A stretch of DNA of 64,000 nucleotides. Origin: Lates calcarifer (Eukaryota; Chordata; Actinopteri; Centropomidae). The stretch covers positions 20,896,307 through 20,960,306 of the forward strand of contig NC_066845.1 in the NCBI RefSeq assembly GCF_001640805.2, written 5' to 3'. The notes under the pieces are model-generated. The model ran no database searches, had not been told where the DNA came from, and saw nothing but the letters and a program-made list of their open reading frames with translations. Numbering within the stretch: the stretch's first letter is position 1; every line of letters begins with the position of its first letter. The translations under genes were made by a program, and so were the position numbers. Positions 46,451-58,984 of the stretch are shown here, in pieces.

Positions 46451-47459
46451 TCTTTATGTATCAAAAATAAAAGGTTAAGTACATATTACGGTTAATATTT
46501 TGATTCTTTTATTTAAACCTGCATTGATTGGCCAATTGGGGGCAGCATGATAAGCTGTAAACACAACATTTCTGTATTATAACCTTATAAAGTTATAAAT
46601 CCTCTCTTGGCTCTTTAGCTGCTAAATGCTCCACTACATTCACCAGGTAGTCACAAACTTTGTCTGATGTGAAAGTAGGGTTTAACAGTGATGAGAGCAG
46701 CAAGACCAAATTAAAACAGTAAAGCTGTGAACTTTTAAACCAACACAAATAACTGAAAATGTACAACCAGCGACCTGTTAGACTAGATTTGCATTTAATC
46801 CAAATTTATGTCACATTTGTATTAGCCTGAAGAAAAGTTTAACAAGTAGGTAAAAGTACACAGTTAAACTGAGTATGAGATCCCTGCCCCTTACCAAACT
46901 TAATGTTTCCGTTGAACAGTAGTACTGCAAATTAGGTACATTAGGTACGTAAACATTCTTGGTATACAGGACTGGTCTATGACAAGTGAGAAAAAACATT
47001 GTAGCTAGATGACAAATAAACTGTGCACATAATCAAAGCAAATTATGGCTGAAAAAAGAAAATTTTAAGATTGTTCTAGTCAACCCAGGTTAAATGACTC
47101 CTAGATCATCAGTCTACCACAGGGCCATGCTTTTTTTAACATCTTCCATCCAATAAATTTCATTGACGTGAACATATCTCATTGCTGGTGTATTTTATTT
47201 GAAAGTACTTTCCAAGGTGATTTGGTAAAGATGACTCAAACAATATGCTCATGCACTTTAAATGAGGAAACTGTATGAAAAATGTTCATCCATTTTTTCC
47301 TGCCAGCAGTTGTCAGACACAGGTTAGCTGTTGCATGACTTTAACTTCTTTTGTTCACTTTAGATTCTGTTGCATATTTTAGGTCAAGAATTAAAAGTGA
47401 TATAGGATAGTCACCCTGGATTAGTAATTACATTGGCACTCATAAAAGTGAATGTAGAA
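46451..47459. other. non-coding stretch, partly old repeat
   Basis: The part at 46525-46680 (GGCCAATTGGGGGCAGCATG, GCTGCTAAATGCTCCACTAC) resembles repeat text often found beside repeat B in fish. The remainder shows nothing. Confidence 0.35.
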
Positions 47460-48060
47460 GGGTGGAACTGAGGTGGAGGAGGATGAGGCTTCACTTATGT
47501 TATCAACAAATTAAAGAGTCGATGATTTCTTTTAATGAACAGGTTAGGAATGCAAGGGTCAACTATTTCTCTGTTTTTCATGATAATAAGCAAAGCCACA
47601 TAATTCCTTTCAACACTGTGGACCATCTTTTAAATCCTGTACATTTTAAGCAAGTAATCTAGTCAGGAATGTGTTACTTCTTTCATTTTTCAATGATAAA
47701 ATTTGTGACATTCAATCAAAGCTTGTGGTCCCTGACTCTTTTATTGATGCCCGTTGCCCCAACCACACTATTTTATAAACTTTTATGCCAGTCTTTTTAA
47801 ATAAGCTTATGATTACTGTGGCACACCTGAAACACTCCTCAAAGCCAGTAGATGTAATGCCTCCTAAATTTACTGGACATGACTGCCTCTTAGTTGGTGT
47901 CAATAATTAACATTTCTTTATCCTCTGGCTGTGTCCTAAAATGTTTGAAGGCTGCTTTTGTGCAACTGTTCAGCCTCAATCCAGCAGAATCCAACAGTTA
48001 AAGAGACCTTTTATTGCAAACATGCTTGAGAAGACTGTCTCCCTTCAACTCCTCAAAACG
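47453..48060 (+). pseudogene. old L2-type LINE ORF2 fragment
   Basis: The frame at 47462-47662 (ELRWRRMRLHLCYQQIKESM, then VRNARVNYFS) matches the linker between endonuclease and reverse transcriptase seen at about 5000-5200 in the LINE at 2499 (RRLERVWHSTKLEESHSAWQ, then CNARSAYYSSL). Further on, in changed frames, KCLKAAFVQ and LKRPFIANMLEKTVSLQLL match the YKTAVIKPLLKK and SNLPFLSKILEKAVAKQL region. Multiple stops and frameshifts and clear divergence mark it as an older, different subfamily of the same clade. Both ends are lost. Confidence 0.7.
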
Positions 48061-48114
48061 CTGAGACTGACACTGTGACTACTACAGTGATAACTGATCT
48101 TTTAAGAATAGCTA

Positions 48115-48370
48115 ATACTAGCTGGCACAGAGGCATAAAAATCAGCCCTTTTGGATGGATTGCCATGGAATTTGGTAGATATATCCATAGTGCCCAGAAG
48201 AAGAAGAAGAACCTAGTTTCCTGTAACATAATTGAGCACCACCTGTACATTAAAATCTTTCCAGGACAATATCTCACCATCGACATGGTGCATTGGCACA
48301 AATGTTTATAGGTATTCCAGATGATATATCCTATGATTTTGGTAATTCCCCTGACTTTTTATCTAGTTTG
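48115..48370 (+). repeat. dispersed repeat 'A', copy 3
   Basis: TTTTGGATGGATTGCCATGG and the core CTATGATTTTGGTAATTCCC with CTGACTTTTTATCTAG (48331-48365) align with copies at 12627 and 42785. A second, weaker pass of the unit lies in between (CATTGGCACAAATGTTTATA), so two partial units may be in tandem. Confidence 0.6.
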
Positions 48371-48483
48371 GCAACAATTTTGTATTGTAAGGCTTAATGA
48401 ACCCCAAGAGGTTCCCAGCAGTTGATGTTGTAATTCTTGTAATAAAAATAAATGATTTTTTTGAGTTTAATCCCATGTGACTT

Positions 48484-48508
48484 AAAAAAAAAAAAAAAAA
48501 AAAAAAAA
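48484..48508. repeat. poly(A) tract
   Basis: About 25 uninterrupted A bases. The sequence upstream of it does not look like a processed transcript or LINE tail that I can recognise. Confidence 0.95.
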
Positions 48509-49058
48509 CTTAATTCATCAAGTAAAAACTTAAATTAGAAGTAATCACAAACATTGGCTTAAAAGGAAAAAAAAAACCATCACTGATCACTGATCTCTGA
48601 GAAGTGAACTTCAAAAACACCACAGCAATAACTTCATCACTAAAAGATAAAAACAAAATGATGACAAAAATTTACAGGGGTTTACAGCTTTAGCTCAACA
48701 GAACTCTGTAATGCTTTGTTTCTATTAGCTTTGTTCGAGCTGGCTGGAGCTGTTTGCTTTGTTTTGTTTCATTTGCGTTGCTGCTGATTTGCCAGGCAGC
48801 CATGGAACAACAGGAAAAAATAATCACATCTCATGCACTTCACATTTTAGTGTCAGCTCTAGACTTAGAGAACTGTGAAACAAACAGCACATAAATGGCT
48901 GCTTCATTATTATTCTCCACCTCATTGCTGATTTTGTAAAACAGATCTGACTTCAAGACCACTCATTGATCAATATAAATTTCTGCAGATCTGCAGGAAA
49001 TATTATATTTAGAATCATTTTTCATTAATCATTTATAAGTCTATAAGTCATACTGGGT

Positions 49059-49080
49059 TGGAGCACCTGGCGGTGCTCCA
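49059..49080. repeat. inverted repeat, 9-bp arms
   Basis: TGGAGCACC, loop TGGC, GGTGCTCCA: a perfect stem, GC-rich against an AT-rich background. Confidence 0.7.
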
Positions 49081-49639
49081 GCTAGACAGCAACAGTAAGT
49101 CTGAACCCTGCAGGATGTAGACAAAATGTTGCCTAATGGCTCTGTCACTGTTCTCCAACAATACTTTCAACCATGACACCATATTCAGGTTGCTTTGTGG
49201 AATTTATTCTGCTCAGCTCAGTATGTAGGTAGTGTTAAATCACTTGAAGCTGGTGCTATTAGATACTGCTTGCTGATCAACAGAATTAAGAGAAGAAGTA
49301 AGGTGTGTACCTCATTTATTCCACTGCATTTCCCCTGGCTCTGAATTTGAACATGCAGTAGGTCATACTGAGGAGCAAAGACATCTAAGATCTTCCACTT
49401 CAAACAGTGCTCCAGTTATCAATTTCATCGTGCATCACTGTCTGCTCTGCTGTGGAAGATTCATAGCTTCATTACACAAGAGTTCTCTGCCTATACCAAT
49501 TACTGTTCATGACTGACTCAGCTCGCATTGTAAGACTTACTGAGATGAAATTACTTTTAAAATATTGCTGTAATACAGGGTCTCTGTTGCTTGAGCTTAT
49601 AAAAATAATAATTGCGTATTAAGTATTGAGTATATTGGG

Positions 49640-49730
49640 TGGCTGTGGCTCAGGAGGTCAGTGGTTTGATCCATCCAGTCTGTGTGCCAAAGTATCCTTA
49701 GACAAGATACTGGGGGACAAATTTGTTTCC
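49640..49730 (+). mobile_element. tRNA-derived SINE fragment
   Basis: GGTGGCTGTGGCTCAGGAGG is followed directly by TCAGTGGTTTGATCC and CAAAGTATCCTTAGACAAGA. It is the same family as 14257-14369, but the segment between A-box and B-box is deleted. Confidence 0.65.
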
Positions 49731-50299
49731 ACTGAGAAATGGAAGCTGTTGAAGTAATCTAATTTTTCAAAAGCAGAGCAGCTGAACCAGTTTAATGGGT
49801 AGCATCACAGGTCAAGTGACACGCCACGGAATACAGTAGAATCAGCATTCACATGATAACACTCTGTACAGTTAATATAGAGCTAGTGCAAGCAGTCGGT
49901 TATCTTGGCTTTGCACATAAACCGCAACCTTTTGTTATGGATGAAAGAAATGAGATATGTGTTAATTAGCTAGCTATAGAGTTAGCAAGCTATAGATACA
50001 AGTGATAATGATATTCTCATCTAAATCTGGGCAAGAAAGTGAAAAGCAATTTACCAAACAGTGAGACTATTCCTTCAACATGAAGAAATTAAGCATCAGT
50101 GTTGTACTATTCCATAATTATTCTGAGTGGACCAAAGCAGGTGTAAAACATTCAATTTATCTAAACATTGTAATGTTGTAAAATGACTTTTTTTCATAGA
50201 TATTCTTGGGAAATGATTGTTTCATTTGTAGAGAAAAACATGTTTACTATGCCTTTATGACATCTGCTCATTTGTACTCTGTTTACAGGTCCTTCCTAG

Positions 50300-50324
50300 A
50301 TGTGCCAGAGCCATTCTGGCACAT
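50300..50324. repeat. inverted repeat, 10-bp arms
   Basis: ATGTGCCAGA (50300-50309), loop GCCAT, TCTGGCACAT (50315-50324), perfect. Confidence 0.7.
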
Positions 50325-53300
50325 AGAGACAACAGAGGCGCTTCGGGAGCAAGGTTGTTAAGAACATTGAGCTCCAGTCGGTGTAGCTCTAATCTCTACA
50401 TGGGAATTGGTAATCATGAAGTGGCAGACCATCCGACAAAGATTGCCATGTCAGATAGGATTAAAGATAGCATCGCTTTGATTGATATGTTTGTGTGTGC
50501 GGCTGATGGATGCCAATGTGACAGGAAGGGTATGATGACCTCTTGTACAAGAGGCAGTTTCAGGCAGACAATCAGACTGTTTAATGATCTGTTGGTTTTA
50601 AATGTGCTGATATGGTGTGCTTCATACAGAATGGAAATGGTTGCCATCATATCACTCCGCAACAACACTGAAGTGGCCTTCACCTTGTTTTACTTTTATG
50701 TGCCACTCTACAGCACTTAATGAAAACCTTTCCTGACAGTCAGCATACATTAATAACAACTGTGACAGCACATGCGTTTGTTGCTCCTTGTAGTCCTAGT
50801 AAAGCATGCTGTCCTGAGTTTTATAGGTGAATTACTGGACAAATAGATGACACAAAGGGTGGGTTCATCTGATATCTGTGCTTTGTGGAAATAAAATAAT
50901 ATTTGGGTCAACCCTGTGCAATACAGGTTTAAGATTAAAATATTAATCCATTTGCCTCAGGACATCATGCACATGGAGTGCATGAAGGACTACTCACAGT
51001 CTGTATTGACAAGGGGAAAAACTGCATCATGTTCATACTGTGTGTACCAGAGGGCTGCCTGCGCTCCATTTGTCCAGTAGTGCTGTGCTGCATGTTCTTT
51101 GATGCCAAAAGCATGGAGGCCTGTTTAATGGAGTGTAGTCTGAACATGAAGCAGCAGGTAGAGTGTCTGAAGCTGTGGTGAGTGGTCTTGTGGTCTTGAG
51201 GATGAATTGCATTTAGGTTAGGATAGGGCAGTATTATAAACATGTCTACTGAGGTATGCAATTATTATCCAGGCCTTTGATTTCAACCATTAATTCCACC
51301 CTTTAACATAGAGCACAATGTCTTTTAGATTAGAAACAGCTATGATAAGCCTAATTCCAAGATGTGTTACTATACTGTAAAGTTCACCCACCTGCAGGTA
51401 CATTTGGTGTTCTATGTCAAGCAAGCTGTTTTGTGCTCCAAATTAAAATTAAAGTTACTCCACAGAAATGTTGTAAAATATATAAAGAATATACTTTGAG
51501 GCACTTGTGTGAAATTCCCATGTTAATAATTCTACCATTGCCATAATTGTTGTCCAAATCATTATTGGAGTGTTGCTTTTTTGTTGTTGTTGTTGTGTTT
51601 TTGTGTTTTTTTTCATTAGCATACTAAGCCTATGAAATAAGAAATTGTAATTCAACATTATTCGCTTCATCTCTAAGTGATAACAGTGTTTTCGGTTCAT
51701 CAGTGTTCTTGCTGTACTCAACACCTCCCATATGAACCAAACTGCAGCCTGTATACCTATGAAGCATAGGTAAAATATAAACAAAAATCTACTCTTTAGA
51801 ATTGTTTGTACAAATTGAATGTGTTGACTCATAACTAACTGGGACGTCTCAACCCTGTCTCCTTGTCCTTACAACTACTGCTTTATTTTGCATTATATTC
51901 CCTGGCAGTTTTTCTGGAAGTGCTAGGGGTTAATAATACACGGTAACAAAAAAAATGTAAGGTTTTAAAGCTATATGCTTCTTTTTTTTCTTTTTTTGTG
52001 TTTGAGTATTTTCATACCCAAACTTTGCTTTTCCTGTGAAGTATGTAAATCTTTATGATGATTCATCTTGAACTCACGGGCCTTTACCATTATTTATCAA
52101 ATGTGATTTGGGGCAGTTAGTTGACTGGGTAGTCAGTAGCTAGCAGAATGATATCAATGGTCAGATTAAGCCTACTCAGTAAACTGGGAGTGATTTACTA
52201 AGACATTCTCAAAGCCAAATCTGAATTAGACTGATACAAGCTTGGCCATAGTGAAGCTGCAATTAAAGGAAGATTAGCTTGCAGTCTGTAATGTAGCAAG
52301 TAAATGGAAATATGTTATGAAATCCACAATTTGAAATCATCATTTAGGTATGGGTGTGAAAATGTTTTCTTTTTCTTTTTGAAACATAGAGGACTATTCC
52401 TCTGCTTCAAACCGTTTTGTAAACCTTTTAATTGTTTTCTTTGTTTTTACTCTGTAACACTAACTATACCTGTAGGCCAATACGTTAATTAATCACTACA
52501 TATGTGGCTGTACTTGTTGCTTGTGTGATATTTTTCACCTTCAGTCACCTTAGGAGAGCAGGGAAGTTGCAACTACTGGTTCTGTTTACTTAATGATATC
52601 TGAATTTTAATTTTAGACAGTAACATTTCAATGTCGCTTTTTACATTAGATTTGCTGTTAGATATTCTATTTTGATTTCAGTGGTCAACACTTTGCTGAG
52701 CAGATTGCACTAAGTCTCTCCTCATGCTGAACACTGATAGATACTGACAACTGCACTGTTGTCTTTTTTCTCTTTAGATGTGAATATTTATGATGCGCAC
52801 CATATAAAATTCATAGTCCTTTCACTGCTGTCCTTGACCTGCTCAAAGGCTTTGAAGTCATTCATCCCACTACACTGACAGGGCCACCTCATTTCCTGCT
52901 GTATTTCATGAAGCACGGCAGAATATAGTAAAAGCCATTTCAGAATTATTCCCATTGATGGAGGCATAATATACTACATATTTTATAGGTTGTACAAGCC
53001 TCCTAAAATAGCTTTTCCACACAATTACAGCGCACGATAGTCAAGTTCCTCTCCTTCAAGAATTAGACCATCTTGAGAAGCATATTTTTTGAAGGGTTCA
53101 ACACCGCAATAACTTGCCATTTCAAATAAAACATGAGTGCAGCCATGTACCGTGTGACCACGGCTGCTGAATAATGAATTACACAGCAACCAGTTATCAT
53201 TCTTGTGTCTCCGGTCGTCCTATCCAATGGTGGCATTTCATCCATTTTGCTTGAGAGCATGCTAAAGGAGGCCTCAGCTTCCTGTAGTAGAGGTTGAGTT

Positions 53301-54597
53301 TGTGACAAGTTATCTCCGGTACTAGTCAGCCCCACTGAACAGAATGGAACAAGAGCTGTTCTAGCCCATCAAGTTTAGAGGCACATTACCTAGGAACAGA
53401 TATCCAGGAAAACAGCTGCTGCAGCAGTCCTTGGTGGAGCTGCCTACTGGTCCCACACTCTTTCACTGAGTCCCCATGTGGCCTATGTGACACGTCATGC
53501 AAATCCAAATGGATGCCCCCAACTTTATAGGCAAAAATTAATGTGAATTTTCTGCATTTTGAGCAGCCTGTGCAACAACACCACATGGCACCATATGGTT
53601 GATGCACGGAGCCAAAAAAGCGATTGGGAAATGTTAACACAGTCATATTTGTGTGGACAAGTTTTATTAAAGCATACAAAGTGCTGGAAGAGTGAAATCA
53701 TTTAGAGCAAGCAGGATCTTACATGCTTTGAAACAGCAAACAATTTAATACAATAAAAGATGGTTTTTTTTTTCGGTGGCAGGCCCTTGAAATTCAAAAC
53801 TAACTCAAAACCTGTACCGAAAAATAGAGCTTTACTGTATATGTCAAGCAAGGACACAATTCCAGATAAAATAGCACGAGGCCATTTAGTTCTATTCATT
53901 TCATATTACAAAGAAATGGAAAGTGACAAGCTTTTCCAATTGCCTGGCCTTTCACAACTGATTATACATTTCTGTGGTGAGTTTAAAATTGAGAAAAATA
54001 TTAAGTAATTTGCATATTTTGTAGCTTTCACCTCCTCCCCCATAACACTTTGGTGGGAAGCTCACTGATGCACCCGAATGCAGCTGAAAATTGATAATGG
54101 CTCCGCAGTGTATCATCAGAATCTGTAAAATTAAGGAAGAGTGATGTTTACAAAAAGCAATCTGTTTGATGAGCGCTTCAAAATCAATTTCAAGCAACAA
54201 GGGTCAAAGCAGCCTCCCTTGATTTGACAATGGTACTGTAGCTTACTGCTCCCCAGCTAAATGGTGGCGGGCAGACGCATGCAATTACCCAGCATAAAAC
54301 ATTCCTGACTCCCTCCTAATTATAAACCCTTGTGAATAATCACAGCCCACTGCAATTAATGGAGGAACTCTTCAGTAGAACACTGGAGAGAGCTACAGCT
54401 TGTACTGACGACACATTTTAATTTTGCAGATTTCATTAGGCCTATCCATTTTTGAAATTAGGCTTATGAAATGTGACTGACCTTTTGATGCTACAGAAGC
54501 AAGCCCTGATTGCAAATCTGTCCCAGCTACGACATATGAAAAATGTGGTCAACATTTTCTACATTTCTGTTTTAACAAGGTCCATAAACCCCTATAA

Positions 54598-54616
54598 ATA
54601 TATATATATATATATT
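54598..54616. repeat. (TA)n microsatellite
   Basis: About nine TA units. Confidence 0.9.
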
Positions 54617-55032
54617 GATTTTACATGCCATGATTTCCCTTATTACTTTTTTTCTTTTGTAGTGTCTGAAAGTTCATATATGTTTTTATCCTCTGGGAAA
54701 ACCCAAGGCTTCACATGATGTTTAGAGCTGTTAGAGAGAGAGATCCATATTGGCTCGGATCCTCTCACAGGCTACTGCAGTGCTTGTTTTGATGCTGAAC
54801 TTCTTTGTAATAAACCTTTATATACAAGAAAGACAGTGTCAGCGGAGATCTTCTCTTCATCATCTTCACATCATCACTATCGGATCTACTACACTTTCAA
54901 GATATAGAGATGGATTTCTTCAAAGAAGTTCATTTGAATTAGAAAGAGAAAAAAAAAAGATGGTTTGTAACTTAGTTAATTATAGTGAACAGGCATTTTT
55001 TCAGATCATTCTTGGAAAGGAAGTTTCCATAC

Positions 55033-55740
55033 AGCCGGGCTATTCAATTGGCGGCCCGCGGGCCAGGTCCGGCCTGTAAGGAATTTTGTACCGGCCCTTA
55101 GAGTGTAGTGTAATTATTTCATATGGATAGTCTCATACAGTGCATGACTATGGCTAATTATACATTCTCTCGTGCAGTCGGAGGTGGTATGCACATGTTT
55201 AAGTCATGGTGGAAAAACAGGTAGAATTTCTACCTATTTTAGCCGGACATATATTTTGAGGGACCACACATGACCAATCAAAATCGCAATTCGCGCGCTT
55301 GTGCAACGCTCTGCCTCTTCTTTCAAGCATGAAGGTTGGCTAACAGGACAAAATGTCGCTCTCTACCTTAAAAAAAAAGAAAAGTTGACTCAGAGAACAG
55401 GCAATTCAACAATGAATGGACAGAGAAATACGTGTTTATTGCTGTTGATGCGAATCCTGTGTTCTTAATCTGCAATGAGCGCCTCGCTGTGTGTAAAGAG
55501 TATAATTTGAGAAGGCATTTCAACACAACGCATGCTAACTTTAATGCTACTTTCCCACCGGGCTCTGCCACTCGGAGGCAGACGATATCTGCGTTTACAT
55601 TTTGTTGTGAGCAAAGACGTTGCATATTGTTCCGGGCTTGTACGGATCAAGAGAGAGCAACGGCGGCATCGTTACGAGTGGCATGGATATTGGGAAAAAA
55701 GTTTTATATTTGTTGATGCACTTTGAACTGAAGTTGTTGG
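55033..55740 (+). mobile_element. hAT-like DNA transposon remnant
   Basis: It starts with CAGCCGGGCTATTCAATTGG and CGGCCCGCGGGCCAGG, a GC-rich terminus known from hAT-type elements of fish and other vertebrates. About 300 bases later a transposase N-terminus begins. After 55716 the transposase ends abruptly, and no inverted copy of the terminus appears downstream, so the rest of the element is deleted or truncated. An 8-bp target duplication could not be identified. Confidence 0.6.
55353..55716 (+). pseudogene. hAT transposase, N-terminal (BED-finger) fragment
   Basis: ATG at 55353 opens MSLSTLKKKK and then the frame slips within the A run at about 55370-55379. In the next frame come VDSENRQFNNEWTEKYVFIA, NPVFLICNERLAVCKEYNLR, RHFNTTHANFNA and QERATAASLRVAWILGKK. 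This is the N-terminal BED-type zinc finger and following segment of hAT transposases related to those that gave rise to vertebrate GTF2IRD2/ZBED-like genes. The first zinc-binding Cys of the usual C-x2-C is Phe here (FLIC), while the two His (RHFNTTH) remain. The catalytic and dimerisation domains are absent. Confidence 0.72.
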
Positions 55741-58193
55741 TGTTATGTTGTTATAATTCTTTTCTGTACCATACTATGCACGTTGGTTTTATTTTTGTTG
55801 GTGGAGATAAATTTGATGTTCCCCATCACTTAAACGAGTGCAATCTTAAAAAGAAAAAAATTGGACAAAAGTTTGTACAGTAGTAGTCCATGTGTGGCTT
55901 TATGTGCATATGTTGTTCTGCATTTACAAAATAGAATATATTGACTCCTTGAGTATGTTGTTTTTTTTATTTGTTACCGTCATTACTCATATTCTCTGGC
56001 CCCTTATTTTGCCTAGCCCTGCCATACAGTATGTACTGTATATAGTCTGTGTGTGTCAGTGTGTATGTGTCTGTTGACTCTGCCTGCATTTTATTCCTCT
56101 TTGCAGGGAATGCTAGGTTTTTAACATTGTTTCTCCATCTTCCTTGGAGAGTAGTTATATCTAACATTATGCCAATAAAAGGATTCGTTCACCCAAAAGT
56201 AAAAATGTTGTCATCAAGTCAAAACAAACAAATGAAGAAGAGTTGAAGCCTGAACATGCTGCACATTCTCATTCTGTTTCTACACAGGAACTAAATCCAT
56301 CACCCTCTGGAACATAAGGGACGATGGTCACTTAAAATGTCACTATAACTGTATGTGTCCTCACCTCCTCTGTTATCATCACCCACTGTCATTTGTCTTT
56401 TTAATGAATGTTCTATGCAGTACGCAATTCTGTACAGGAAATACATGCGAAAATGACAGATATTTTTGTATGTAAAACGTACATTCATAATTGTAGCCAG
56501 TATGAAGGAATCCTGGTACTGTATGTTTTCATTTCAATTACCAGATTAACCAAATATTTCATTTTAGACACAGCACAGATGTAAATTCATCACTCTACTA
56601 ATTTGTACTAATATTTGAACATAATCTACAAATGATTCAAGCTTGAAAATCTTGCTGACCGTAGCTTCAATGATACATTTTGAATGAATGTATCAACACA
56701 GCACTGGCAACTCATGATATCTTCCTCACACCAGAGGACTCTTATCAATTTTGCATGACTGTCACTATCAGGTCCAAATGGCAATAAAAACTTCAGTGAC
56801 AGTATTGGATCAAAGTTGGGAGATTGTAAGGCATAGGCTTCTCATATGGGACTCTGCCCCGTGAGCCAAGATGGTGGGACTAATAAGAACCTGACTCCTG
56901 GTGGCTCAATGCAAAATGTATTAACGTAGTATGTCGTTGCCTCATATTGGGGGTGGTGTGTCCTGCAACTGGAGAGTTACGGAGGAGGAAACAGAGTTAT
57001 AGCTGATGTCTTATTGCACATTATATTTACCCTCTGTACACACAGTGGGAGACAATACTGTGGCCTTTAGCCTGTGGGAGTGGGGGAAGGGTCGGAAATG
57101 ATGAAGAGAAAGGAGTTGACTTCCACAGAATCTCAAAGGACTGTTGAGTAAACAAAGTCAACATGCACAAAACTGAACTAACCCACTAAAGAAGACATAT
57201 TCTGACCTCATGTTTTTTACAGCATGTATGAACAGTAACACATCCTTGACCCATCATCTTAAACAGTCTACTACTATAGTACTTCCTGTATTCATCTGAA
57301 GTTCCCTGTGGAATTTTTGTGCAAACAAATGAAAGTGAAATGTTTACATTCAGTGTTACAAACCATAATGCACTGTTTATATCCCTGAGGTCTTACAAAC
57401 ATGTGAGTGCACCATCCTTCATAAAACACTCAATACTGAACATTGGGCCTGTATTTATCAAGCATCTCAGAGCCACTCTCTAAAGTCAACATTGGATTAG
57501 AACCACTCCTATCTTAGAGTAGGGCTTGAGACTAATTTATGCAGCCTCCAACATGGACTTTCAGTAAGGAACAGGGTGACTCTGGGGACATCCAGGGGTG
57601 TGATGCTGCTGTTCTATGATCATAAAGGAGAAATCCTGACAGTTGTGGTTTTCAAAATGTAACAGTGGTAAAGAAAAAAAAAATGCAGAAGAAGAATATA
57701 GCAGAACTTTTTTCATTGGTGTAGGCAAATAATTTAGGTAATTTACTCAGGTTATATACACAGTATATGTAAAAATCTAATGACAAAACTTATAAGAAAA
57801 ACTCATGTTGTTACTTTAATTAATTTGCTTATTTAACAGAGAACAAACAGCTAAACACTGTTACATACAGATAAACAGTCCAACACATCAACACATGTAA
57901 TGTATATAAGGTATCTAATTTGTAGCCCCTACCCTGGTTAGACTCACATAGACAGAATCACTATAGAAAAAAAACAATGGTCTTTACTCCTTTGCTATTA
58001 TATTTTTTGATCTGTTGACAAATAACGTTTGGGACAAGGTCATTTATACACTTAAATACAGTTTTTTTTATAAACTACACTCTGTCAAACTATCAAATCT
58101 TTAGCAAATTATATTTTTGAAGAATGTGACAATAGTGCCACTTCATTGTTCTCTGAGGTTTTTAATATGATTACTGATTCAAAGGCCCCACCC
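55741..58193. other. non-coding stretch, nothing firmly recognised
   Basis: The text TATTTATCAAGCATCTCAGA at 57454 may belong to a fish MITE whose other part resembles 52187. Short TG-rich text at 56045-56075. No gene. Confidence 0.4.
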
Positions 58194-58199
58194 CACATG

Positions 58200-58300
58200 A
58201 TCACAGTGGTATATACACCAATGAGCCAAACCATTATGACCTCTCTTGGCAAAATGGACGAGTGAAACGACCTGAGCAACAAAATCATTGTGACAAGGAG
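58200..58300. mobile_element. DNA transposon terminus (fragment)
   Basis: TATATACACCAATGAGCCAA with CCATTATGACC resembles the terminal TATACACCGATCAGCCATAA text of a common fish DNA transposon. Nothing of its transposase follows. Identification rests on one short stretch. Confidence 0.35.
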
Positions 58301-58984
58301 TCAAAGCAGTTACGTTACCCTGCAGCCACTGGGAAACGCTGACCAGGTAACTATTTAACAATTCTGCAGCTAAAGCTGACTGGAGTCAGGAGTTAACAAA
58401 CCTAAAGACCAATCAATGAAACAAAATTGGAGGTTTTGGTCAGACCTATACTGACTTAACACTTAAACATTCAGAGTTTGCTATTCACAAGAAGCGTTTG
58501 CTGATGTGAACCTTGCCTTGTGTAATGGAAATTCTCATATGATTCATAATAATAGTGATTTATTGATAATCTTGATCACTTGTATTGTACCCTAACTGTG
58601 CCTTATGAAATATCATGTGTTCATCTCTTTTGCAGCTTGTTCTACACGTCAGTAAGTGGACAGATAGTGAAGACCCCGGATCTGTGAACAAACAATCAGA
58701 TCACAGGGGCCTCACTCTCTCTACACCAGCAAGGATAAACTGGCAAGGACAGGAAGTGATATGGTGGCTGCACAGCTGTGTAGTCTCCTGAGGATGCTGG
58801 CATCTTTCTCTCAGTGCTACACTGTTCTGTGGTCAGATGTAACTCTTTTAGATAGTGTGTACTTGCATGTAATCTATTATCTTTTGTACTCTGTACTCAT
58901 TGTGCATCTCATGCTTGAGAAGTGCAAACGTATGAATTAAACTTACCTTGTAAAAATGAGATCTCATCAAGAATTGCTGATTTG
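58301..58984. other. non-coding stretch, nothing recognised
   Basis: Ordinary AT-rich sequence, no motif-bearing open frame. Confidence 0.4.

Larger units (their letters stand above)
48371..49639. other. non-coding stretch
   Basis: It contains a poly(A) tract (48484-48508) and a 9-bp-arm hairpin (49059-49080). No gene recognised. Confidence 0.45.
49731..55032. other. non-coding stretch with possible regulatory block
   Basis: No gene recognised. The 121-codon frame at 50355-50720 has no domain, and its opposite strand is also open for 89 codons. A 10-bp-arm inverted repeat lies at 50300-50324. A (TTG)n run occurs at 51578-51597. The text GGGAGTGATTTACTAAGACA at 52187 may be an old repeat edge. 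The block 54020-54370 carries several homeodomain-type sites and no known repeat. A (TA)n run lies at 54598-54616. Confidence 0.4.

Noticed and set aside
48484..48508. Poly(A) tract as a processed-pseudogene tail
   Set aside because: The upstream sequence is not recognisable as a spliced mRNA or retroposon, and no target duplication was seen.
49059..49080. 9-bp hairpin as a miRNA precursor
   Set aside because: Stem too short; a 22-base hairpin cannot yield a normal precursor.
52187..57545. Two short texts (52187 and 57454) as halves of one MITE
   Set aside because: They lie 5 kb apart and share too little sequence to define an element.
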